The notes: generated by a model not told the origin, from the sequence alone. A stretch of DNA of 6,519 nt from an uncultured Planctomycetaceae bacterium (GCA_903921605.1 CAIXQV010000370.1:1-6519), one strand, 5' to 3'. Shown: positions 1 to 5,452, counted from the first letter of the stretch. Translations and numbers: made by a program.

Positions 1-69
1 CCTTCGGGCCGTCGCCGACACTCTTCGCGCGTGAACCTCGGGCTGCCTGCGATGGATCAGGTGATCAGG

Positions 70-513
70 TCACGTCCGTGCCTCGTATGGCTCACCTTGT
101 CCGTAGGCCGAAAGAAGTCTCTTGCAGACGAAAGCGATGTCCTGTTTGCTGAGGGCCGATCCCCGTACGAGATACTCTAAGAGATCCTCCGGGCGGCCTC
201 GAAAGAGCTGAGTGACAAAAGCGTTTACGGCTTCTTGGACAACTATGCAAGGATCCGCTAATGCTGTGTAGACTCTACTTCTCGCTTCGATGGTCGACTG
301 CAAGTAACCCTTGTCTTCCAGTCTCCGCAGGAAGGTCTGAACGGTCTTGTAGCTGATTGTCCGGCAATCAGGCAATGCACTGTATACTTGCTTTACAGTT
401 GCCTTTTGGAGGGACCACACCATCCTCATGATCTCCATCTCCGCACGAGATGGTGCGACGCGTGCTCGCATGTGTTGCCCTGCCACACCAGGCGAAGTAA
501 TGTGAGTCCTCAT
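70..513 (-). CDS. BlaI/MecI/CopY-family transcriptional repressor
   Basis: Predicted cytoplasmic winged-helix repressor of 147 aa, close to the usual family length of 120-150 aa. The DNA-binding domain spans about residues 20-85: an SRAEMEIMRMVW helix, then ATVKQVYSAL, and a recognition helix in ISYKTVQTFLRRLEDKGYL (about 53-71). Residues 86-140 form the predicted dimerisation helices. It has only scattered cysteines (C50, C89, C130) and lacks the C-terminal CxCx4CxC of copper-sensing CopY, so direct copper sensing is not shown. No BlaR1-like M56 protease partner is visible, although only 69 bases lie downstream. It is divergent from the multicopper oxidase at 798, its most likely target along with itself. 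Start: the ATG at 513 has no clear Shine-Dalgarno site. An in-frame ATG at 471 has GCAGGG six bases upstream and gives a more typical N-terminus, so the true start may be 471. Family call is secure; target and inducer are inferred. Confidence 0.9.
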   Translation of the reverse strand: MRTHITSPGVAGQHMRARVAPSRAEMEIMRMVWSLQKATVKQVYSALPDCRTISYKTVQTFLRRLEDKGYLQSTIEARSRVYTALADPCIVVQEAVNAFVTQLFRGRPEDLLEYLVRGSALSKQDIAFVCKRLLSAYGQGEPYEART

Positions 514-520
514 GAAAACG

Positions 521-530
521 AGATATATCT
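521..530. promoter_or_regulatory. Candidate operator / -10 region of the repressor gene
   Basis: AGATATATCT is a perfect 10-bp palindrome eight bases from the repressor ATG at 513. On the minus strand it contains TATATC, a possible -10 box, with TCGTGA 17 bases further upstream as a weak -35. If this is the promoter, transcription would begin almost at the 513 ATG, which favours the internal ATG at 471 that has a Shine-Dalgarno site. Its position suits autorepression. This is inference from symmetry and position only. Confidence 0.25.
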
Positions 531-587
531 TCTATCGCAGACGGTCACGAGTGCTTGAGCCAAAAGATAAGCGGAACCTCACCTGCA

Positions 588-605
588 TTTACAACCAATT
601 ATAAA
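588..605. promoter_or_regulatory. Candidate operator dyad TTTACAA-CCAA-TTATAAA
   Basis: An inverted repeat with 7-bp arms (one mismatch) and a 4-base centre lies in the divergent spacer. The left arm carries TACA, the half-site of known BlaI/CopY operators, but the right arm carries TTATA instead of TGTA, so it does not match that consensus. It could be a BlaI-type operator or simply AT-rich promoter DNA. Confidence 0.25.
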
Positions 606-618
606 CAGAAGCATGCGG

Positions 619-644
619 TTAATGTGACGTATTGTCATTACATT
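619..644. promoter_or_regulatory. Candidate regulator-binding dyad
   Basis: Two offset symmetries overlap here. TGAC-GTATT-GTCA occupies 625-637. AATGTGA (621-627) also pairs with TTACATT (638-644) with one G-T position. The AATGTGA...ACATT outline is loosely like CRP/FNR-family sites, but the right half is shifted by two bases. It lies about 155 bases before the oxidase start. Which protein binds, if any, cannot be told. Confidence 0.25.
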
Positions 645-762
645 CAGAAAACCCGCATGAATATACCGCACATTCTCCAACTTCTGTCATAGTCGTCATA
701 CCCGACGCTCACGCCTGCTCTAGTATTGCAATGAAGGAGAAGGTCTCCCTGCTGGAGCGCCC

Positions 763-779
763 CTCTCTCTCTCTCTCTC
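763..779 (+). repeat. (CT)8 dinucleotide tract in the oxidase leader
   Basis: Eight CT units plus a final C (763-779), preceded by CCC, make an uninterrupted pyrimidine run ending five bases before the Shine-Dalgarno sequence AAAGGA (784-789) of the multicopper oxidase gene. The start codon is at 798. The tract is outside the coding frame, so slippage would change leader or promoter spacing, not the reading frame. Confidence 0.9.
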
Positions 780-797
780 ATCCAAAGGACGGCACCC

Positions 798-2498
798 ATG
801 CAACCTCCCCCGAACTCTCGACGCGATGTTCTGAAGTACGGCATCTCGGCCCTTGGAGCGGGCTTATACACTGGTTTCGGAACTTCCGCTTTCGGTAAAG
901 AAGCCCGCGACACTGCCGCGAAAGGTAAGCAACTGACGCCATTCAAGGTCCCGCGATTTGTCGCAAACCTCCCAATTGCCCCTGTCAAGACTCCAGTAAT
1001 CGGTGATGCACCGTTCACTCCTGGTGACGTCTTTCATGGAATCGCGCCTGAGTTCTACGATCGAACGCTGGCGAATGATCCATCGACGAAGTACTTCGAA
1101 GCACCACTTCCAGCCCTCTGGTACGAGACGCGCATGCGGGAAGGGGTGGCCGAGATTGTGCCCGGCGTCAAAACTCCGATCCTTGGGTTTGACGGAATGT
1201 TTCCCGGCCCAACCTACAAAACGCGAGTTGGACAAGCCGTCGTCATTCGCTACTGGAATGACATGCACGAAGAGACATCTGTGCACCTGCACGGAGGCCA
1301 TAATCCATCACACTCAGATGGTTTTCCGACTTTCTTCGTGCTGCCCGGAAAGGCACGTGACTACTATTATGCGAACACAGTTCCCATGGAGCACGGTAAG
1401 CCTGACATGGGTGAAGCCCCATCGACGATGTGGTATCACTCGCATGTGCTCGATATTACTGACCATCAGGTAGTTAAAGGTCTGGCTGGATTCTTCCTCA
1501 CTTATGACGACTTGGAAGTTGGCCTGATCAACAATCGCGTCCTCCCTAACGATCCGTATGACATCCCGATTGCGATTCAGGATCGTCGGTTCAACGCAGA
1601 TGGGTCGATTTGGTTTGATCCGTTGGATCATGACGGCTACATGGGTGACGTCTATGTTCTGAATGGCAAAGCATTCCCGAAGCTGAACGTCGAACGCAAG
1701 AAATACAGGTTTCGATTCCTCGATGGCTGCGCCGCGAGGTTTATCGAACTGCGACTCAGCAACGGCCAACCCTTTCTGGGGCTGGGGTCAGACAGCTGGT
1801 TGTACCCGAATGCAATCTCGCGTGACACATTGCTACTCAGCCCGGCTAAGCGAGCTGACGTTGTGATCGATTTCACAAACGCTCCTGACGAGCTGTTTCT
1901 TGAGAACATCCTGGTTCAGGAAAGTGGGCGGGGGCCTGCTGGGAAACTGAACGATCGAGTTCACCAGATTCCCGGGGTGCCGATCCTGAAATTCGTTGTG
2001 CAGGGACCAAAGCAGCCGAGCAACGCATCAGTGACTGTCGGCACTCCGCTGCGGCCCCATGTGCCGATTCTGGAAAGCGAGATCGTCACGACACGCAAAT
2101 TCTCGTTCCACCGCAGCAAAGGAGCCTGGCAAATCAACGGCCAGTTCTACAACCCTGACCGCGCAGACGCGACACCGACACTCGACACTGCAGAACGCTG
2201 GATTCTTGAGAACCCAAGCGGTGGTTGGTGGCATCCGATTCATATTCATCTTGAATCTCATCAGCTCGTCTCCATCGATGGCGTTAAGCCACCTCTTGAG
2301 GACCAATTCAAGAGCGACACAACGATCCTCGGGGCAGGTTCCACTGCCGAAATCTTCATGAAGTTCCGAACGTTCAAGGGGCCGTTCTCATTCCATTGCC
2401 ACAACAATGCTCATGAGGATATGCGAATGATGTTCAACTTCGATCCTCGGGTTGAGCCCACTCAGGCTCCAACTGTCATCCAGCAGTCGTTCCCGTAA
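798..2498 (+). CDS. Tat-exported multicopper oxidase (CotA / bilirubin oxidase-like)
   Basis: A 566-aa three-cupredoxin laccase-type enzyme that should couple one-electron oxidation of a substrate to reduction of O2 to water outside the cytoplasm. The N-terminus has a twin-arginine signal, SRRDVLK (residues 7-13), followed by a hydrophobic stretch to about 32. All copper motifs are present: HLHGG (H163, H165), WYHSH (H214, H216), HPIHIH (H479, H482, H484) and HCHNNAHEDMRMM (H533, C534, H535, H539, M544). By analogy with CotA, the type 1 site is H479, C534, H539 and the axial ligand M544; the other eight histidines form the type 2/3 cluster. HLHGG followed by SDG is typical of the CotA/bilirubin oxidase branch. 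The ATG at 798 has AAAGGA at 784-789. The gene is divergent from the repressor and followed after 149 bases by the Sco gene. The substrate (Cu(I), Mn(II), phenolics) cannot be read from sequence. Confidence 0.95.
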   Translation: MQPPPNSRRDVLKYGISALGAGLYTGFGTSAFGKEARDTAAKGKQLTPFKVPRFVANLPIAPVKTPVIGDAPFTPGDVFHGIAPEFYDRTLANDPSTKYFEAPLPALWYETRMREGVAEIVPGVKTPILGFDGMFPGPTYKTRVGQAVVIRYWNDMHEETSVHLHGGHNPSHSDGFPTFFVLPGKARDYYYANTVPMEHGKPDMGEAPSTMWYHSHVLDITDHQVVKGLAGFFLTYDDLEVGLINNRVLPNDPYDIPIAIQDRRFNADGSIWFDPLDHDGYMGDVYVLNGKAFPKLNVERKKYRFRFLDGCAARFIELRLSNGQPFLGLGSDSWLYPNAISRDTLLLSPAKRADVVIDFTNAPDELFLENILVQESGRGPAGKLNDRVHQIPGVPILKFVVQGPKQPSNASVTVGTPLRPHVPILESEIVTTRKFSFHRSKGAWQINGQFYNPDRADATPTLDTAERWILENPSGGWWHPIHIHLESHQLVSIDGVKPPLEDQFKSDTTILGAGSTAEIFMKFRTFKGPFSFHCHNNAHEDMRMMFNFDPRVEPTQAPTVIQQSFP

Positions 2499-2511
2499 TT
2501 GCGACTTTCGC

Positions 2512-2569
2512 CACGGCCGGCATCGAGGGGAGGTGCCGCCCATGACGTTGTGTTCTCTCTCCGGCCGTG
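2512..2569 (+). repeat. Long-loop GC inverted repeat between oxidase and Sco genes
   Basis: CACGGCCGG (2512-2520) and CCGGCCGTG (2561-2569) are perfect 9-bp arms around a 40-base loop, starting 14 bases after the oxidase stop. A second possible partner for the left arm, GCCGGCC, lies at 2603-2609, so alternative folds are possible. No T-tract follows, so it is not a classical terminator. It could be an RNA-processing or attenuation structure, or chance in GC-rich DNA. Confidence 0.4.
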
Positions 2570-2647
2570 CGGTTGGGGCGTCTGCTCCAGGGTGCCTCAG
2601 CCGCCGGCCCTCTCGTTGCGCAGCAATCATCTTCAAGGATCCATCGT

Positions 2648-3433
2648 ATGTTGAAAAAACTGCTTGTTCCATTCGCCGCCACGACCATTCTGACAGGCTC
2701 AGTGTGGATCGCGATGAATCCATCGGTCTACGGAAGGAGGGCTGGCACTCTGTCGCCAACAGAGATGATCAAACAGCTCGGTACGGAACGAATCAGTTCG
2801 TTCAGGGGAGAGAAGTATACGCGGAAGATCCCGAACATCACAGTCACGGATCAAGATGGAAAGACGGTGCGGTTCTACGACGACGTGATTAAGGATCGCT
2901 GCTACTGCGTAGTCTTCTTCTACACGAACTGCACCGGGTCATGCCCTGGTACCACCACGAAGATGAAGGCGGTTCGAGAACGGCTGAGAAACGAATTCGG
3001 TTCAGATATGAGATTCGTGTCGGTGAGCTTAGAGCCGAAGGTTGACAGGCCGGAGGAGCTTCGCGACTATATGGGGAGGTATCGAATACACAATGATGGG
3101 ATTCTCCCCAACTGGGTCTTTCTAACCGGAATGGAACAAGACGTTGATGATCTTCGCCGCGCTTTCGGCCTTTATGATCGCGATCCTGTGATCGATAGCG
3201 ACAAAACTCAACACGCAGCTGTCATGATCTTCGGGAATGATCGCACGAATCGCATTTGCTCGCTTCCATCCGGCTCTGACACGGAGGATTTGGTTAAGAC
3301 GATCACTCGATTCGCTGGCGAGACAGATCTTCAGCGATACGGAAAGTCCATTGAGAAGCGTGACGTCACCGGCAACAGTTGTAACGTAGAAATCACTGGC
3401 GAAGGAAAATGTTGCACAAGCCGTGCGATGTAA
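2648..3433 (+). CDS. Sco1/SenC/PrrC-family copper chaperone, membrane-anchored
   Basis: A 261-aa thioredoxin-fold protein expected to bind copper and deliver it to a cuproenzyme (classically the CuA site of cytochrome c oxidase) in the periplasm. Residues 1-25 form an uncleaved anchor or signal segment (KKLLVPFAATTILTGSVWIA). The core starts near 58. The metal motif CTGSCP gives C95 and C99, and the conserved distal histidine is H189 in QHAAVMIFGND. Extra cysteines occur at 85, 87, 204, 245, 255 and 256; the last three sit in a C-terminal tail beyond the usual fold. The ATG at 2648 is preceded by AAGGAT (2635-2640). A GTG at 2567 would give a longer form, but it adds a non-signal-like N-terminus. 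Lying downstream of the oxidase and ended by its own terminator, it may metallate that oxidase; this is inference. Positions 3047-3125 (codons 134-160) recur exactly at the window end. Confidence 0.92.
   Translation: MLKKLLVPFAATTILTGSVWIAMNPSVYGRRAGTLSPTEMIKQLGTERISSFRGEKYTRKIPNITVTDQDGKTVRFYDDVIKDRCYCVVFFYTNCTGSCPGTTTKMKAVRERLRNEFGSDMRFVSVSLEPKVDRPEELRDYMGRYRIHNDGILPNWVFLTGMEQDVDDLRRAFGLYDRDPVIDSDKTQHAAVMIFGNDRTNRICSLPSGSDTEDLVKTITRFAGETDLQRYGKSIEKRDVTGNSCNVEITGEGKCCTSRAM
3047..3125 (+). repeat. 79-bp exact direct repeat, copy 1 (inside the Sco gene)
   Basis: These 79 bases are identical to 6441-6519, in the same orientation, 3394 bases apart. Here the sequence is in frame within the Sco protein and encodes residues from R134 onward, so this is the native copy. 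The flanks differ immediately to the left (C at 3046, A at 6440). The right limit is unknown because the window ends. Confidence 0.97.
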
Positions 3434-3463
3434 AGTAGTATGTTAAGTGGTATATAAACAGCA

Positions 3464-3510
3464 CGAGCCCCCCGAATGGAAATCCTTTCGGGGGGCTTGG
3501 TGTTTTAGGT
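3464..3510 (+). terminator. Rho-independent terminator after the Sco gene
   Basis: AGCCCCCCGAA (3466-3476) and TTCGGGGGGCT (3487-3497) form a perfect 11-bp stem with a 10-base loop. The stem extends to 3464/3499 through a G-T and a C-G pair. It is followed by TGTTTTA. It lies 30 bases past the Sco stop and should end the oxidase/Sco transcript. Confidence 0.88.
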
Positions 3511-3918
3511 GACATCTTCTGGAAATTAGGTATTAACCGAGAGAGTCTGGTCTCACTCTGATTGCTTCTCAGGATGTATTCGTATTTCACCATGTTGCGA
3601 TGACATGTGTTTGTTTTTAATCATCAGGACTACGCCATGAATATAATGGCCTTTATACATTGCACGCATCTCGTTGTGCCTCAACGGGAAGTGGCGGCAT
3701 GGTAAAAATATTCGCGGCCAGCTGCAGGTTGGCACAAAGGATGCAGAACGTTGAAGTGTTCCCGTCCCATACGCGAAGACGAATCCTCAGTGACTTGGAG
3801 TGTGTGGTGGCTTGCGGGAGTCCTGCCAGGTGTTCTGGTTGGTCCCGCAAAAGATGGGTTTGGCCGGGTTGGCCAGTCGGCATCAGGGAACAAGAGATGT
3901 CACTCTGTGAAAGGTCCG
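3511..3918. other. Gene-poor spacer, no secure gene
   Basis: About 400 bases between the Sco terminator and the pilin-like gene. A perfect TATAAT stands at 3642-3647, but the nearest -35-like hexamer, TTAATC (3617-3622), is weak and 19 bases away. A 22-codon ORF with AGGA seven bases before its ATG runs 3637-3705. CGTTG/CAACG (3672-3686) is a minor hairpin. Other open frames give arginine-, serine- and cysteine-rich translations without recognisable domains and look like chance. The promoter of the downstream gene probably lies here. Confidence 0.5.
3637..3705 (+). CDS. Doubtful 22-codon small ORF
   Basis: ATG at 3637 follows AGGA (3626-3629) at seven bases and runs to TAA at 3703-3705. The peptide begins MNIMAFIHCTHLVV and matches no family that I recognise. 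A perfect TATAAT overlaps its first codons (3642-3647), so the stretch may be promoter DNA and not a coding sequence. It is listed only because the start signals are good and the surrounding gap is otherwise empty. Confidence 0.15.
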   Translation: MNIMAFIHCTHLVVPQREVAAW

Positions 3919-4248
3919 ATGATTGTGTTGATTCAACTGTGGAATGATGATGCCGGTTTTGTGGTGAGTGCGGAGCTGATTCTGATTTCGACAATCTGCG
4001 TTCTCGGCTTGATTGTTGGTCTGAGCGAGGTTCAGCACTCAGTCGTGTCGGAGCTCAATGATGTGGCCGATGCCATCGGAGAACTGAATCAGGGATTCAG
4101 TTTCACCGGGTTCTCGAAGAAGTCGCATGGCAAGACTGCAGCCGTTACCTACGGCTCGGACTTCGAGGATCAGCGGGATGACTGCGATCAGAATCAGTCC
4201 GACTTGAGCTGCGATAGCGCCACCAACGAAACTCGTTCGTCTCGGTAA
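3919..4248 (+). CDS. Pilin-like small membrane protein of planctomycete type, function unknown
   Basis: A 109-aa protein with a short charged start (QLWNDDAG, residues 6-13), a single hydrophobic helix at about 14-35 (FVVSAELILISTICVLGLIV), a following amphipathic segment (SEVQHSVVSELNDVADAIGELNQ, about 36-58), then a hydrophilic, Asp/Ser-rich tail with C89 and C98. The glycine-hydrophobic-Glu pattern recalls Flp/TadE or type IV prepilins, but Glu is at +6 after G13 instead of +5, so processing is uncertain. I recognise the overall pattern as a recurrent planctomycete family with no established role. The ATG at 3919 has GAAAGG a few bases upstream. The frame is open back to 3751, but that extension is Trp/Gly-rich and unlike the family. 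It stands alone between two terminators, so it is probably monocistronic. Confidence 0.75.
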   Translation: MIVLIQLWNDDAGFVVSAELILISTICVLGLIVGLSEVQHSVVSELNDVADAIGELNQGFSFTGFSKKSHGKTAAVTYGSDFEDQRDDCDQNQSDLSCDSATNETRSSR

Positions 4249-4262
4249 ATGCATCGAACTAG

Positions 4263-4306
4263 TCATTGCGAGGAGTGCCCCTCCTCCTTGCGATGATTTC
4301 TGCTCT
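4263..4306 (+). terminator. Terminator hairpin after the pilin-like gene
   Basis: TCATTGCGAGGAG (4263-4275) pairs with CTCCTTGCGATGA (4284-4296) over 13 bp, including two G-U pairs, around an 8-base loop. TTTCTGCTCTT follows. The stem begins 14 bases past the stop codon at 4248. The T-tract is short, so strength is uncertain. Confidence 0.7.
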
Positions 4307-4315
4307 TCCAGAGCA
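4301..4315 (+). repeat. Second tight hairpin behind the terminator
   Basis: TGCTCT (4301-4306), loop TCC, and AGAGCA (4310-4315) form a perfect 6-bp stem that starts five bases after the larger hairpin. It may be part of a tandem terminator or a 3'-end stabiliser. Confidence 0.45.
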
Positions 4316-4419
4316 ACACATTGTTCTTGGTTCACGAATGTCAGGCATGATGGACCGTTTATACGACGGCTCTGTGCTCGTCGCCATTGTGCGTCACTCT
4401 GCGAGAAAACCCGCCGATC

Positions 4420-5328
4420 ATGAGATGTTATCCCGTCCGGATTGCTGTTCTTGCGGCAATCATCTGCTGCAGTTGCAACGACAGCAACCTGTTGGCGCAA
4501 AACCCCTCTCCGTGGGCAATCGAGGCTCCGATTACAGCGATAGATCCGGTGCGAGGTACAATTACTGTCAGTGGATTCACAGCTACGATTCCACCCACGC
4601 TGACAATTGGTGGAAGCAATTCTATCACGGGATCAGATCTGACAAGGCTGGAGGATGGAAATGCCCCGAGCCGCGTACGTTCAATCTACGCGTCGCCATT
4701 CGGATCCCCGGTAGCGTATTCCGGTGCTACGCTTAAGGCGACAGGCGTAGTCGTCGACGGAGTCAATGGTCGGCTGTACCAAGCTACAGACGCCGTTATT
4801 GAGCTCGCCGAAAATGTCGTCGTTGGCTCACTCGAATCATTAGACGTGGCGACTGGACACTTCTCCATCAACGGTGTTCAATGTGTCATGAGCCCCGACG
4901 AGCGATTCACAACTGCTGTTTTGGATGCAGCTGGTGGTCCAATCAGCTTGGCGGATGCTGATGGAAAGACCGGGATTGCAGCCGGCGCCGTGGGATACAT
5001 GTACGACAACGTCCTCTATGTGACTGTCCTGGAGCTTGACGTGATCCGCCCAGGCACCGTAACCGTCCTTCGGGCACAGTCGGTAGCGAGTAACCGAAAT
5101 CGATTGAAAGTCGAGGGGCGGGCCTCCCCGTTCGTCGCCGGAATGACTGTGACCGTGTTCGACGCAAGCAACAACTCAAACCTAGGCACAGTCAACGTCA
5201 TTCTCGATCCAGCCACCGGAGATGGGACTTTCGTTCTGGATGCGAGGAACTTTGTGAGAGTTCCAACTCAGATCAAGGTTGTAACGAGCACCGGGGCGGA
5301 AGCCACCTCAGGCGTCACGGCAAGGTAG
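4420..5328 (+). CDS. Secreted beta-rich protein of unknown function
   Basis: A 302-aa protein that I do not recognise by name. Residues 1-27 look like a Sec signal peptide (VRIAVLAAIICC core, likely cut after LLAQ, a common planctomycete pattern). The cysteines in ICCSC do not form a proper lipobox. The mature part is rich in Val, Thr, Gly and Ala, with beta-strand periodicity. Two similar short units, AIDPVRGTITVSG (40-52) and SLDVATGHFSING (140-152), resemble the repeated small beta-barrel motif of DUF5666-type proteins. The C-terminal part from about 227 (KVEGRASPFVAGMTVTVFD) looks like an Ig-like/carbohydrate-regulatory-like sandwich. ATG at 4420 is chosen because it gives a good signal peptide, although no clear Shine-Dalgarno site precedes it; TTG at 4387 is the alternative. 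It lies between two terminators and precedes a two-component system, so a surface or periplasmic role is likely but unproven. Confidence 0.8.
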   Translation: MRCYPVRIAVLAAIICCSCNDSNLLAQNPSPWAIEAPITAIDPVRGTITVSGFTATIPPTLTIGGSNSITGSDLTRLEDGNAPSRVRSIYASPFGSPVAYSGATLKATGVVVDGVNGRLYQATDAVIELAENVVVGSLESLDVATGHFSINGVQCVMSPDERFTTAVLDAAGGPISLADADGKTGIAAGAVGYMYDNVLYVTVLELDVIRPGTVTVLRAQSVASNRNRLKVEGRASPFVAGMTVTVFDASNNSNLGTVNVILDPATGDGTFVLDARNFVRVPTQIKVVTSTGAEATSGVTAR

Positions 5329-5351
5329 GGTGCATGGGGGCCATGGGGGGG
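5328..5351 (+). other. G-rich tract with G-quadruplex pattern
   Basis: Starting at the last base of the secreted-protein stop codon are GGG (5328-5330), GGGGG (5336-5340) and a run of seven G (5345-5351) that can split as GGG-G-GGG. This satisfies the G3+N1-7 pattern four times, with loops of about 5, 4 and 1. It lies on the coding strand, directly at the 3' end of the gene. Confidence 0.6.
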
Positions 5352-5402
5352 CGTAAGCATAGGCTCCGATACGTGTTTTACGTCCGGGGATTCGGGGAAA
5401 CC

Positions 5403-5452
5403 AGAGGGTTGCCATTGATCATCGGATCGACGGCAGCCCTCTTCTGTTCTTT
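5403..5452 (+). terminator. Rho-independent terminator after the secreted-protein gene
   Basis: AGAGGGTTGCC (5403-5413) pairs with GGCAGCCCTCT (5432-5442) over 11 bp with one G-U pair. The 18-base loop contains a further GATC/GATC pairing. TCTGTTCTTT follows. It lies 75 bases past the stop at 5328 and separates the secreted-protein gene from the two-component genes. Confidence 0.72.

Larger units (their letters stand above)
514..797. promoter_or_regulatory. Divergent intergenic region between repressor and multicopper oxidase
   Basis: This 284-base spacer must hold the promoters of both divergent genes. It contains a perfect 10-bp palindrome (521-530), an imperfect AT-rich dyad (588-605), an offset double dyad (619-644), a GTCATA direct repeat (686-691 and 695-700), a small GGAGA/TCTCC hairpin (736-748) and a (CT)8 tract (763-778). 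No canonical TACANNTGTA BlaI/CopY operator was found. A TTGTCA hexamer at 633-638 resembles a -35 box, but no -10 box stands at normal spacing. I see no convincing gene here; overlapping frames look like noise. Confidence 0.6.

Noticed and set aside
1..69. Start of a BlaR1-type protease gene downstream of the repressor
   Set aside because: A GTG at 21-19 on the minus strand is possible, but only seven codons remain and no ribosome binding site or motif can be judged.
435..453. CCATCTC/GAGATGG 7-bp inverted repeat inside the repressor gene
   Set aside because: It lies in codons for a conserved helix (SRAEMEI region) and has no T-tract; the symmetry is probably accidental.
70..513. Repressor as a copper-sensing CopY
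   Set aside because: The CxCx4CxC C-terminal motif of CopY is missing, so only the broader BlaI/MecI/CopY family is supported.
644..1018. Minus-strand frame across the oxidase promoter and start
   Set aside because: It is antisense to a secure gene, with an Arg/Gly/Ser-rich translation and no recognisable motif.
2567..2647. GTG start at 2567 for the Sco gene
   Set aside because: The added 27 residues do not form a signal sequence and would bury the real anchor. ATG 2648 has AAGGAT upstream and is followed at once by KKLLVPFAA.
3751..3918. N-terminal extension of the pilin-like gene back to 3751
   Set aside because: The frame is open, but the extra 56 residues are Trp/Gly/Val-rich, unlike the short charged N-termini typical of the family, and a Shine-Dalgarno-like GAAAGG fits the ATG at 3919.
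3660..3947. 95-codon frame in the spacer before the pilin-like gene
   Set aside because: Cys/Arg/Ser/Trp-rich composition typical of noise, and it overlaps the better-supported gene in another frame.
4468..4480. Lipoprotein lipobox at the ICCSC stretch of the secreted protein
   Set aside because: The residues before each cysteine do not match the L-[AS]-[GA]-C pattern. Cleavage after LLAQ is the better reading.
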